Shown: in pieces, positions 19,119-27,918 of the stretch
How positions within the stretch are numbered: the stretch's first letter is position 1
Layout of the letters: each line of letters opens with the position of its first letter
Assembly: GCF_030549615.1 (NCBI RefSeq)
Contig: NZ_CP130832.1
Location: forward strand, 4,092,001 to 4,156,000
DNA length: 64,000 nt
From: Stenotrophomonas sp. 610A2
GTDB taxonomy: Bacteria; Pseudomonadota; Gammaproteobacteria; Xanthomonadales; Xanthomonadaceae
Direction of reading: 5' to 3'
The notes under the pieces: generated by a model
Database searches by the model: none
What the model was told of the DNA's origin: nothing
Seen by the model: the letters and a program-made list of their open reading frames with translations, nothing else
Made by a program: the position numbers and the translations under genes

Positions 19119-20867
19119 GTGAATACCGTTGCAGCACAGAACCTGGATGAAAGCATCGCCAAGCAGCTGTTCTTTGGCCATATCGCCGAAGATGTGTTGT
19201 TCCCCTACCCGCAGATCCGTGAGCGCGACCGCGAGATGCTGGGCGCGATGACCGACGCCATCGACCAGTTCCTGGCCGACAAGACCGCCGACCTGCGCCA
19301 GTACGACCGCGACGCCGAGCAGCCACCGGAGTTCATCCAGGCGTTGCGCGACATGGGCCTGTTCGGACTGATCATTCCCGAGGAATACGGCGGACTGGAG
19401 CTCTCCAACGGCGCCTATGCGCGCGTGCTGGGCCAAACCAGCAGCCATGACAGCTCGGTATCGCTGACCATCGGCGCGCACAGCTCGATCGGCATGAAGG
19501 GCCTGCTGTTGTTCGGCAACGACGAGCAGAAGCAGCGCTACCTGCCCAAACTGGCCAGCGGCGAGATGATCGCCGCGTTCTGCCTGACCGAATCCGGCGC
19601 TGGCTCCGACGCGGCAGCCATCCGTACCAAGGCGCATCGCAACGATGACGGCAGCTGGACGCTGAGCGGTGAGAAGATCTGGATCACCAATGGCGGCATC
19701 GCCGATTTCTACACCGTGTTCGCACGCACCGACACGCCGGAAGGCAAGGTCACCGCCTTCATTGTCGAAGCCGGCTGGGAAGGCGTGAGCCACGGCCCGC
19801 ACGAAGACAAGATGGGCATCCGCGCCTCGTCCACCACCACCGTCGCCTTCAGCGATGTACGTGTGCCCGCAGCCAATGTGCTGGGTCCGGTTGGCAAGGG
19901 CTTCAAGGTTGCAATGAACATCCTCAACAGCGGCCGCACCGGTCTTGGCGGCGGCGCTGTCGGCGGCATGCGCGCATTGATACGCATGACCTGCGCCCAA
20001 GCCAGCGAGCGCAAGCAGTTCGGCCAGCCGATTGCCGAGTTCGGCCTCGTGCGCGAGAAGATCGCGCAGATGACTGCCGATTGCTTCGCCGCCGAAAGCA
20101 CGGTGTGGATGGTGGCGCACCTGATCGACAGCGGCCGCACCGACTACTCGGTGGAAGCTGCAATGAGCAAGATCTTCGCCAGCGAGGCGGTTCAGCGCAG
20201 CTGCTACGAAGCACTGCAGATTGCTGCCGGCAATGGCTTCATGCGCGAACTGCCCTACGAGCAGATGACCCGCGACACCCGCATCCTGTCGATCTTCGAA
20301 GGCACCAACGAGATCCTGCGCCTGTATGTGGCACTGAATGGCCTGAAGGGCGTGGGCGCAACCCTGAGCGAACTGCAGAGCGCGGTCGGCGGCATCTTCA
20401 ACGACCCGATCAAGGGCTTCGGCGTGCTCAGCGACTATGCCGGACGCCGCGTACGTGAAGCCACGGGCTATGGCACCGGCCGCATCCGCGCGCCACTCAA
20501 CGATGCGCTGCGACCGCTGGCGCGCTTGTGCGAGAAGTACACGGTGGAGCTGTCCAAGGCCTCGGACCGGCTGCTGCGCAAGCACGGCAAGAAGATCGCA
20601 GACCAGCAGCACGCGCAGAAGCGCGTGGCGGATATCGCCATCGACCTGTTTGTCGGGCTGTGTGTTCTTTCACGCGTTGAGAGCCTGCTGCAAGCGGGTC
20701 ACCCTGCTGCGGACGACGCGGTGAAGATCGCCCGTCTATTCGCCCGCCAGGCACGCCGGCGCATGGCGCGTAACGTACGCGGACTTGAGCGCAACGAAGA
20801 TGAGATCGTCGAATCGCTGGCCGCATCGGTACTGGAGCGCGGCGGCTACGCCTGGGACGTGATGTAA
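19119..20867 (+). CDS. acyl-CoA dehydrogenase
   Basis: A 582-residue flavoenzyme of fatty-acid beta-oxidation, which oxidises acyl-CoA to trans-2-enoyl-CoA and passes electrons to ETF. It begins at a GTG with AAGGAG upstream. The N-terminal domain carries LPKLASGEMIAAFCLTESGAGSD and EKIWITNGG, and the C-terminal helical domain has RILSIFEGTNEILRLYVALN with the catalytic Glu. The length and the extra C-terminal domain (about 440-582) match the VLCAD/ACAD9-like long-chain branch rather than 380-residue short-chain enzymes. It appears monocistronic. Confidence 0.93.
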   Translation: MNTVAAQNLDESIAKQLFFGHIAEDVLFPYPQIRERDREMLGAMTDAIDQFLADKTADLRQYDRDAEQPPEFIQALRDMGLFGLIIPEEYGGLELSNGAYARVLGQTSSHDSSVSLTIGAHSSIGMKGLLLFGNDEQKQRYLPKLASGEMIAAFCLTESGAGSDAAAIRTKAHRNDDGSWTLSGEKIWITNGGIADFYTVFARTDTPEGKVTAFIVEAGWEGVSHGPHEDKMGIRASSTTTVAFSDVRVPAANVLGPVGKGFKVAMNILNSGRTGLGGGAVGGMRALIRMTCAQASERKQFGQPIAEFGLVREKIAQMTADCFAAESTVWMVAHLIDSGRTDYSVEAAMSKIFASEAVQRSCYEALQIAAGNGFMRELPYEQMTRDTRILSIFEGTNEILRLYVALNGLKGVGATLSELQSAVGGIFNDPIKGFGVLSDYAGRRVREATGYGTGRIRAPLNDALRPLARLCEKYTVELSKASDRLLRKHGKKIADQQHAQKRVADIAIDLFVGLCVLSRVESLLQAGHPAADDAVKIARLFARQARRRMARNVRGLERNEDEIVESLAASVLERGGYAWDVM

Positions 20868-20879
20868 GCCCCCGGATGT

Positions 20880-21141
20880 TTGCAGGAGCGGCGTAAGCCG
20901 CGAAGCTGGCGCGCCATCCGCCAAGGGAGTTCTTGCAATTGCAAACTCCCAGGCAACCGGCAAGTGCATCAGCTTCGCGGCGGATGCCGCTCCCACAACA
21001 GCAACACGCGCGGCCAACGCTTGTGGGAGCGGTGTAAACCGCGAAGCAACCGAGCTATCCGCCGAAGAAGATTCTGCAATTGCAATCAACCCGGTAATCG
21101 GCAGCTCCACCGGCTTCGCGGCTTACGCCGCTCCTACAAAG
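20880..21141. repeat. two tandem ~120-bp repeat units with terminal inverted repeats
   Basis: Each unit opens with GGAGCGGCGTAAGCCGCGAA or a variant and closes with its complement, TTCGCGGCTTACGCCGCTCC or a variant (arms near 20,881, 20,970, 21,021 and 21,110). Each unit carries an internal GCAATTGCAA palindrome. The two units are diverged copies of one another, and a third relative lies at 23,759. They occupy the gap between convergent genes. Confidence 0.75.
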
Positions 21142-22627
21142 CTGGGTCATCCGCCGCCAACTCACCGTCACGCAGTACCCGCCGCAGCAGTGCCCGACCC
21201 TGTCGGTCCAGCCCCAGCACGCGCGGCTTCACGCCATGATGGCGATAGCGACTGACCACTTTTTCCAAAGCCGCCACCGCAGTGATATCCCACAGCTGTG
21301 CGCCGGACAGATCAATCACCACAGCGCGTCCTTCAGCAACACGCGGATCGAACGCATCAATGAAGGCGTCGGCAGACGCAAAGAACACCTGCCCGCGCAC
21401 CACATAGCGAAGGCTGCCATCGGCCTGATCCTGTGCTTCCACGCGCAGCAGGCGCGCCACCTTCAGCGCGAAGAACACCCCGCTCAGCAGCACGCCTACG
21501 CCAACACCGGCCGCCAGATTGTGCGTACCCAAGGTCACCGCCACCGTCGCCAGCATCACCACACCGGACAGGCGTGGATGCCTCACCAATGCACCCAGGC
21601 TGCGCCAGTCAAACGTGGACACGCTGACCATCACCATGATCGCGACCAGCGCGATCACCGGCACCTGGCCAACACAGGGCTTGAGCAACACCATCAGCAC
21701 CAGCAGGAACACGCCAGCAAACAAGGTCGAAAGCCGGCCTCGGCCACCGTACTTCACGTTGCCGACGGTCTGCCCGATCATGCCGCAGCCGGCAATGCCA
21801 CCGAACAGGCTGGCGGCGATATTGGCCACGCCCAGACCCGTGCACTCCCGGTCCTTGGAACTGGGCGTATCAGTGAGCTCATCGACCACCCGCGCCGTCA
21901 TCATCGATTCCAGCAAACCCACCATCGCGATCGCCAACGCCGGCATCGCGATGATACGCAGTGTGTCCAGATCGAACGGCAGCGAGGGCAGGCCCAACCA
22001 CTGCGGCAGCGCATCCGGCAACTTGCCAAGATCGGCAACCGTAGGCAGATCCAGCTTCAGCCAGGATGCCAGCAGGCTCAGCACAACGATGCAGATCAGC
22101 GGCGAGGGAATCGCACGGACGCCGGGCAAAGGCAGCCGTGGCAGCCCATAGATCACCAGCAAGCCCAAGGCCAGCATCGCCCAGGTAGCAGCGGTGGCAC
22201 CGTGCAGCTGCGGTAGCTGGGCAGCAAAGATAAGAATGGCCAGCGCATTGACGAAGCCGGTACGCACCGAGCTGCTGACAAAGCGCATCAGCACGCCCAG
22301 GCGCAACACGCCGAACACGATCTGGATGACGCCCGCCAGCAGGCCGGCGGCAAACAGATACGGCAGACCATGCGCGCTGATCAGCGGCGCCGCCACCAAG
22401 GCCACCGAACCGGCAGCCGCCGTGATCATCGCCGGCCGCCCGCCGAACACCGCAATGACGATGCTCAGCACGAAGGAAGCGAACAGGCCAACCTGCGGGT
22501 CCACCCCGGCCACGAATGAGAACGCGATGACCTCGGGGATCAGCGCAAACGTGGCCACGGCTCCGGCCAACATTTCACGCAGGGGATTGGCGCGCCATTG
22601 CGCCAGTTCAGAATGCAGGGAGGACAT
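21134..22627 (-). CDS. SulP family anion transporter with STAS domain
   Basis: A 497-residue inner-membrane transporter. About 10-12 hydrophobic segments cover residues 20-390, with the family marks SFVAGVDPQVGLFASF near the start and the GVANIAASLFGGIAGCGMIGQTVGN segment in the middle. A STAS domain closes it (about 395-490: VVIDLSGAQLWDITAVAALE). SulP proteins carry sulfate, bicarbonate or dicarboxylates; the substrate cannot be read here. It is a little shorter than the usual 550-600 residues. Confidence 0.9.
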   Translation of the reverse strand: MSSLHSELAQWRANPLREMLAGAVATFALIPEVIAFSFVAGVDPQVGLFASFVLSIVIAVFGGRPAMITAAAGSVALVAAPLISAHGLPYLFAAGLLAGVIQIVFGVLRLGVLMRFVSSSVRTGFVNALAILIFAAQLPQLHGATAATWAMLALGLLVIYGLPRLPLPGVRAIPSPLICIVVLSLLASWLKLDLPTVADLGKLPDALPQWLGLPSLPFDLDTLRIIAMPALAIAMVGLLESMMTARVVDELTDTPSSKDRECTGLGVANIAASLFGGIAGCGMIGQTVGNVKYGGRGRLSTLFAGVFLLVLMVLLKPCVGQVPVIALVAIMVMVSVSTFDWRSLGALVRHPRLSGVVMLATVAVTLGTHNLAAGVGVGVLLSGVFFALKVARLLRVEAQDQADGSLRYVVRGQVFFASADAFIDAFDPRVAEGRAVVIDLSGAQLWDITAVAALEKVVSRYRHHGVKPRVLGLDRQGRALLRRVLRDGELAADDPAL

Positions 22628-22740
22628 ACGGGCTGGCCGCCGGTGCTGGCAAAGCAGGCGGAATCAAAGTAAGGGGCGCGAATTATGCCTGCTTGGGTTG
22701 CTGGGCGCTGGTTAGGGCAGCTTCCGTGAACGTCCAAAGC

Positions 22741-22834
22741 TACCCCTCCCCAGCCCTCCCCTTTTCTACGCAAAAGGGAGGGGGCAGAAGCTCCCTCCCT
22801 TTGCCGCAGGCAAGGGGAGGGCTGGGGAGGGGTG
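22741..22834. repeat. C-rich inverted repeat pair
   Basis: TACCCCTCCCCAGCCCTCCC, then a complementary GGGAGGG arm, followed by a second unit with CTCCCTTTGCCGCAGGCAAG and GGGGAGGG. It is nearly the same arrangement as at 15,022, and lies between divergent genes. Confidence 0.6.
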
Positions 22835-22909
22835 TTCTTCGAGCAGAACCAAAGCCCCAAATTTCCCCCTGCGGTAGCATTCCCTCCCCCGCATCACCTT
22901 CGCCCCCCC

Positions 22910-23752
22910 ATGCCCCACTACACCGGCCCCCTGCTCACCCGCCCGCTGCTCGAGCAGCTGCAAAACGCCCTGAAGAAGGGCAACAGCGAGCTCGGCACCT
23001 CACTCGACCTGGGCCGCAGCCAGGAAAGCATCAGCGTCAGCGCCGACAGCTGGCAATACAAGGGTCAGCACTACCCGTGGCCGGCCAAGCTCAAGGACCG
23101 CACCATCTACTACTGGGACGGCGAGGAGTTCAGCGCTGCCTCGCGCTTCGGCAGCGGCTTGTACAAATTGGTACCCACTGATTGGGGCATCCCCACCTTC
23201 GAGATCGACGGCATCAAGATGCTGGTCAGCGCGCAGATCTCGCCGCTGGACGACGCCCGCCGCAAGGTGGCGCTGGTGCAGCCACGCGGCAAGCAGCTGC
23301 TCGATACCTGCGGAGGCATGGGGTATTTCGCCGCCTGCTGCCTGGACGAAGGTGTGGCCAGCATCCGCTCGTTCGAGAAGAGCCCGGAGGTGCTGTGGCT
23401 GCGCACCCTCAACCCATGGTCGCCGGATCCCGATGCTGAACACGCAGGCGGCCGGCTGCAGTTGAACCACGGTGATGTCTCCAAGGAAATCGAAGGCATC
23501 GCTGACGCCTCGATGGATGCGGTGCTGCATGACCCGCCGCGCTTCGGCATCGCCGGCGAACTGTATTCACAGGTGTTCTACGATCACCTTGCCCGCGTGC
23601 TGCGCAAGGGCGGCCGTCTGTTCCATTACACCGGCGCCCCCAACAAGCTGACCAGCGGCCGCGACGTGCCGCGCGAAGTCGCCACCCGCCTGCAGAAAGC
23701 CGGCTTCAAGGCCGAACTGGCGCTGGATGGCGTGCTGGCGATACGTAAATAG
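22910..23752 (+). CDS. class I SAM-dependent methyltransferase
   Basis: A 280-residue protein starting MPHYTGPLL. A Rossmann methyltransferase motif I-like segment, LLDTCGGMGYFAACCLDEG, is at about residues 130-148, and the acidic loop after strand 2 reads SIRSFEKSPEV. Strand 4 reads MDAVLHDPPRFG, where DPPR resembles the (N/D)PP(Y/F) signature of N-methyltransferases. The substrate is unknown. The ATG at 22910 has no obvious ribosome site; I chose it because upstream sequence is repeat-derived and proline-rich. Confidence 0.8.
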   Translation: MPHYTGPLLTRPLLEQLQNALKKGNSELGTSLDLGRSQESISVSADSWQYKGQHYPWPAKLKDRTIYYWDGEEFSAASRFGSGLYKLVPTDWGIPTFEIDGIKMLVSAQISPLDDARRKVALVQPRGKQLLDTCGGMGYFAACCLDEGVASIRSFEKSPEVLWLRTLNPWSPDPDAEHAGGRLQLNHGDVSKEIEGIADASMDAVLHDPPRFGIAGELYSQVFYDHLARVLRKGGRLFHYTGAPNKLTSGRDVPREVATRLQKAGFKAELALDGVLAIRK

Positions 23753-23758
23753 CCGACC

Positions 23759-23872
23759 TTTGTAGGAGCGGCGTAAGCCGCGAAGCTCGTACCCCTTCAT
23801 GCCCCAGCCCAATGGCTGTCTCATTGGCACCAGCTTCGCGGCTTACGCCGCTCCTACAAAAAGACGCCAAGC
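23759..23872. repeat. ~110-bp inverted-repeat element
   Basis: Starts TGTAGGAGCGGCGTAAGCCG and ends with the complement CGGCTTACGCCGCTCCTACA, with perfectly matched ends of about 28 bases. It is the third member of the family seen twice at 20,880-21,141, and resembles a miniature element or paired REP. Confidence 0.75.
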
Positions 23873-23933
23873 TGTATACGCAAGCCTTCACCTCGCCTGC
23901 GCGACACTGCGCATTCCGAAGCGGAGGCAGCCC

Positions 23934-24575
23934 ATGGCAACCGAAACCGTACGCGGCAAAACCGTCACCATCCATTTCGACAGCGAGCGTTGCATCCACT
24001 CACGCAACTGCGTGTTAAGCCATCCGGATGTGTTCGTACCCAACGTGGTGGGGGAATGGATCCACCCCGACGCGGTCGCCCCGGAAGAGGTGGAGCTGAT
24101 CGCCCGCAACTGCCCCTCAGGCGCCATCCGCTACGAATACAACGACGGCACGCACAGCGAACCGGCACCGGTGGTGAACCTGGTGCATATCCGTGAGAAC
24201 GGCCCCCTCGCCTTCAACGCGCCCCTGCTGATCGCCGGCAAGGATGAAGGCATGCGCGCGACGCTATGCCGCTGTGGCGAATCGCATAACAAACCGTTCT
24301 GCGATCACCGCCATGTAGAGTGCGGTTTCGTCGCTACTGGCGAACCCGCTGAAAAGAAGTCAGAGGCACTATCGCAGCGCGATGGTCCACTGCAGATCAA
24401 GCCGACCACGAACGGTCCCTTGCACGTGATTGGCAACCTCGAAGTCGTCAGCGGCACCGGCCGCACCATCGACCGCCTCAGCGAGACCTGGCTATGCCGC
24501 TGCGGTCACTCCAACAACAAGCCCTTTTGCGATGGCAGCCATAAGAAAGTTGGGTTTCAGGCTGAGGGTGAGTAA
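23934..24575 (+). CDS. YjdI-like 4Fe-4S protein fused to two CDGSH iron-sulfur domains
   Basis: A 213-residue protein. Residues 1-70 form a divergent mono-cluster ferredoxin (YjdI type): Cys in RCIHSRNC and in ARNCPSGAIRYEYNDG. Two CDGSH-type 2Fe-2S motifs follow: CRCGESHNKPFCDHRH (about 122-137) and CRCGHSNNKPFCDGSH (about 190-205). Both keep the three Cys and one His that bind the cluster; the first replaces DGS with DHR. The ATG at 23934 has a GGAGG site. The role is probably electron transfer or redox sensing in the cytoplasm. Confidence 0.9.
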   Translation: MATETVRGKTVTIHFDSERCIHSRNCVLSHPDVFVPNVVGEWIHPDAVAPEEVELIARNCPSGAIRYEYNDGTHSEPAPVVNLVHIRENGPLAFNAPLLIAGKDEGMRATLCRCGESHNKPFCDHRHVECGFVATGEPAEKKSEALSQRDGPLQIKPTTNGPLHVIGNLEVVSGTGRTIDRLSETWLCRCGHSNNKPFCDGSHKKVGFQAEGE

Positions 24576-24713
24576 GTCGCTGCATTGCCCGACTCGATCC
24601 GAGCCGAGCCAGTGGCTTCAATTAGAACGCTGCAATTTCAACAACCGGACCGACAATATTTCTGTCCGCGTCTCCTGAAGATACTGAAAGCCACTGATAC
24701 GAAAGCAGATCGA

Positions 24714-25979
24714 CTAGAGATCGTAAGACAGCAGGTCATACCCTGTAACCGAACGCACCACCCGTTGGTGCACCAGCGAACCGCTGCCGCCGTTGGTCAG
24801 GACCACGATGCCGCGCCGTCGCTGCGCATCACCTATCGCGAAATTCTTGAAGATGCCGCTGTTGCTGCCTGAGTGGTAGAACACCGGTCCGTCACGGGTC
24901 TGCTCGGTGTTCCAGCCCAGGCATTTCTCGGTCCATCGACCGGGCAAGCTGATCTGTGGCGTCAACATTGCCTGTCGTGAGGCTTCGCTTATTTCCCATG
25001 TCGCACACTTGCGGCCGGCCATCATCAAACTGAGGAAGGTCGCGTAGTCCTGCACTGTCGTACGCAGGCTTGCAGCGGCATTGGCGAGGATATCGCCAGG
25101 CCATGCCACCAGACCGGCAGGGGCCAGCGCCAGCACTTCGGGCATTGCACGTTCGGCATCGGCGTACTTCCATGCGGACAATGGCTTACCCCAGCGGTCC
25201 GCGACCTGCTGAGCGACGCTCCACTGCTCGCGGATCACCTGTCGTGGCGCGCCGCCATCGGTACGATCATGCGCTGGATATCCAAAGACAGAGCGCGCAG
25301 CCAGGTCCGCATTCCACGTGTAACTGCTGTCCTTCATCCCGGCCGGGCCAAACAGATACATCTGCATAGCCTCATCCAGACTCTGCCCGGTGATGCCCTC
25401 AACCACAAGTTGCAGCCAGACGAACGCCTCGCCGGAGTAGTTGATGCGCGTACCAGGCTTGACCATCGGCACCAGCTTCTCGGTCGCTGGCGATTTGCGC
25501 CAATCCGGAAGACCCGTCGTATGCCGCAATACATCGCGTGCGGTGATCAGCGCAAGCCACGGGTGATCACCGAGGTAATCAGGCCTGCGATAAGCCACCA
25601 GCGGCGCATCCAGATCAATCTTCCCCTGCTCCACCAACTGCATCACCAGATAGGCAAACACCGGCTTGCTGAGTGATGCATCCTCGAACACCGTGCGTGC
25701 ATCCACAGGTATTTTCGCCTGCACATTTGCCAGGCCGAAGCCTCGACTCCACGCCACTTCGCCGTCCTCGACAACGGCGATGCCAACACCTGGAACCGCG
25801 AAGGCCTGCATGATTCGCGGGAGCTCGGCGAGGAGTGTTTCATCAGGAATCCACGAACTGCTGCTGGTGTCCTTGCGCGGCGCGGCCAGCGCTCGCACCG
25901 ACGGCAGTGCGGCGAGCATGCCCATCGTGGCAGATTGCATAATGAAGCGACGGCGGCTTGGAACTGTGCGAGTAGGCAT
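24714..25979 (-). CDS. beta-lactamase-fold serine hydrolase (class C / esterase-like), exported
   Basis: A 421-residue protein. The N-terminus has a Tat-like signal (SRRRFIMQSATMGMLAAL), suggesting export in folded form. The active-site pieces of the serine beta-lactamase/penicillin-binding fold are visible: S102-L-S-K105, Y181-S-G, and HSGSNSG near the C-terminus in the KTG position. This pattern covers class C beta-lactamases, D-alanyl-D-alanine peptidases and esterases; the sequence alone does not show antibiotic hydrolysis. The start is supported by AGGGAGA upstream. Confidence 0.85.
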   Translation of the reverse strand: MPTRTVPSRRRFIMQSATMGMLAALPSVRALAAPRKDTSSSSWIPDETLLAELPRIMQAFAVPGVGIAVVEDGEVAWSRGFGLANVQAKIPVDARTVFEDASLSKPVFAYLVMQLVEQGKIDLDAPLVAYRRPDYLGDHPWLALITARDVLRHTTGLPDWRKSPATEKLVPMVKPGTRINYSGEAFVWLQLVVEGITGQSLDEAMQMYLFGPAGMKDSSYTWNADLAARSVFGYPAHDRTDGGAPRQVIREQWSVAQQVADRWGKPLSAWKYADAERAMPEVLALAPAGLVAWPGDILANAAASLRTTVQDYATFLSLMMAGRKCATWEISEASRQAMLTPQISLPGRWTEKCLGWNTEQTRDGPVFYHSGSNSGIFKNFAIGDAQRRRGIVVLTNGGSGSLVHQRVVRSVTGYDLLSYDL

Positions 25980-26013
25980 TGCCAGCGGTCTCCCTGGTGA
26001 TTGCTGAGCTTAG

Positions 26014-26048
26014 CCGGTGTTCCGCCAGTGTTGGCGGACAAACACCGC
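26014..26048. promoter_or_regulatory. inverted repeat upstream of the serine hydrolase gene
   Basis: CCGGTGTTCCGCCA, loop GTGT, then TGGCGGACAAACACCG, an almost perfect dyad 35 bases upstream of the ATG at 25979. It could be an operator or a hairpin in the leader. No matching regulator gene is adjacent. Confidence 0.4.
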
Positions 26049-26287
26049 GATAAATGCCCGAACCCGCCGGGGATGGCCCCGAGGCCGTCGCCTCTGGCGT
26101 CCCATAGGAACCAGAAACGCACGCGAGCAACATCAATTGCTGCGAGGTGAGCCATTGTTTACCACCGCCGCCAGCGAACGCTAGCGCGCCGTAGTTTTAC
26201 CTAGACCGCATCAGCAATCTTGCGCATGAAGTCCCCGCGAGCGGCGCTCAGCATTGGCGTGGTCGAATCACGACGCTTGATACTCTG

Positions 26288-27820
26288 GTGAATGACGTGG
26301 CCCCTACCGCATCGACTGCCTCCAAAGGCAAACCCAATATCCTGGTGATCTTCGGCGACGATATCGGCATTCCACAGATCAGCGCGTATACGCGCGGGCT
26401 GATGGGTTACCAGACGCCAAACATCGATCGCATTGCCAATGAAGGCGCTTTTTGTACCGACTCGTATGGGCAGCAAAGCTGCACCGCCGGGCGCGCCTCA
26501 TTCATTCTTGGCCAGGAGCCGTTTCGAACCGGCTTGTTGACCATCGGCATGCCCGGCGATCCGCACGGCATCGCCGAATGGATGCCGACGATTGCCGACG
26601 TGCTAAAGAGCGAAGGCTATGCAACCGGCCAGTTCGGCAAGAATCACCTGGGCGACCAGGATCAGCATCTGCCGACCAACCATGGATTCGATGAGTTCTT
26701 CGGAAATCTCTATCACCTCAACGCCGAGGAAGAGCCGGAAAGCTACTTCTATCCCAAGGATCCCGCGTTCAAGAAGAAGTACGGGCCGCGCGGCGTGATC
26801 CACTCCTATGGCGATGGCAAGGTCGAGGACACCGGCCCGCTCAACAAGGCGCGCATGCCAACCGTGGATGAAGAATTCCTCGGTGCGGCGCAGACCTTCA
26901 TCAAGAAGAGCGTCAAGGACAAGTCACCGTTCTTCGTCTGGTTCAACACCACGCGCATGCACGTGTTCACCCACCTCAAAGAGGAGTCGCTGGGCAAGAC
27001 CGGCAAGGGCATGCATGCAGACGGCATGGTCGAGCACGACGGCCACGTCGGCCAGCTACTCGACCTGCTGGACAAGCTTGGCGTCGACGACAACACCATT
27101 GTGGTCTACACCACCGACAACGGCGCAGAAATCGCATTGTGGCCCGACGGCGCAATGACCATGTTCCGTGGCGAGAAGGGCTCGACCTGGGAAGGCGGCT
27201 TCCGCATTCCGATGGCGATCCGTTGGCCTGGCGTGATCAAACCTGGCACGGTAGTCAACGAGCCAATTTCCCTGATCGATATGTTCCCAACGCTATGTGC
27301 GGCGGCTGGGGTACCGGACATCAAGGAGAAGCTGGCCAAGGGTGTCACGCTCGGCAAGAAGAAGTTCAAGGTGAAGCTGGACGGCTACAACTTCATGCCC
27401 TTCCTGCAAGGGAAGGAAAAGGAAGGCCCACGCAAATCGATCTTCTACTTCGACCAGGGCGGAAACCTCAACGCCGTGCGTTACCAAGACTGGAAGCTGA
27501 GCTTCGCCGTGCAGGCGCACGGCAATATCGCCACCGGCTCAAGAACGGTGACCAACTGGGCCACGATCACCAACCTGCGCATGGACCCGTACGAACGCGG
27601 CCTGGAGGACGGCGGCGGCGCGGTGGATTTCCTGGCCCGGCAGATGTGGTTGATCGTGCCGGTGATGGGTGCCATCAAGTCCTTCTTCTCGGACTTCAAG
27701 GACTTCCCCTATCAGCCCGGCAGTTCACTCAATGCAGGCAGCATCAACTACGACCTGATCCGGCAGACTGAAGCGCTGACTCGGCTGAAGGATTTGGAAT
27801 CGCTGCATCCGAGCAGTTGA
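26288..27820 (+). CDS. type I sulfatase (arylsulfatase-like)
   Basis: A 510-residue enzyme predicted to cleave sulfate esters. The metal-binding opening NILVIFGDDIG has D24 and D25. The maturation motif C65-T-A-G-R69 matches C-x-(P/A)-x-R, in which the Cys is converted to formylglycine. The central segment DNTIVVYTTDNGAE holds the DN pair of the family. No signal peptide is seen with the GTG at 26288, and no better start with a ribosome site was found, so the location is uncertain. No formylglycine-generating enzyme gene is in the window. Confidence 0.9.
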   Translation: MNDVAPTASTASKGKPNILVIFGDDIGIPQISAYTRGLMGYQTPNIDRIANEGAFCTDSYGQQSCTAGRASFILGQEPFRTGLLTIGMPGDPHGIAEWMPTIADVLKSEGYATGQFGKNHLGDQDQHLPTNHGFDEFFGNLYHLNAEEEPESYFYPKDPAFKKKYGPRGVIHSYGDGKVEDTGPLNKARMPTVDEEFLGAAQTFIKKSVKDKSPFFVWFNTTRMHVFTHLKEESLGKTGKGMHADGMVEHDGHVGQLLDLLDKLGVDDNTIVVYTTDNGAEIALWPDGAMTMFRGEKGSTWEGGFRIPMAIRWPGVIKPGTVVNEPISLIDMFPTLCAAAGVPDIKEKLAKGVTLGKKKFKVKLDGYNFMPFLQGKEKEGPRKSIFYFDQGGNLNAVRYQDWKLSFAVQAHGNIATGSRTVTNWATITNLRMDPYERGLEDGGGAVDFLARQMWLIVPVMGAIKSFFSDFKDFPYQPGSSLNAGSINYDLIRQTEALTRLKDLESLHPSS

Positions 27821-27918
27821 GCGCTACGGGAACAATCCCCCGTGAAAGAAAGCAGCGCAGAGCTCACGCTCTGCGCTGCTGCCATTGCCCCGGAGGCAAT
27901 GAACTCAGCCCCCGCGAC

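Noticed and set aside
19074..20612. Long minus-strand open frame of 512 codons
   Set aside because: Antisense to the acyl-CoA dehydrogenase, which has clear active-site motifs.
24714..25979. Reading the serine hydrolase as an antibiotic-resistance beta-lactamase
   Set aside because: The S-x-x-K, Y-S-G and H-S-G motifs are shared by esterases and peptidases of this fold; nothing in the sequence shows antibiotic hydrolysis.
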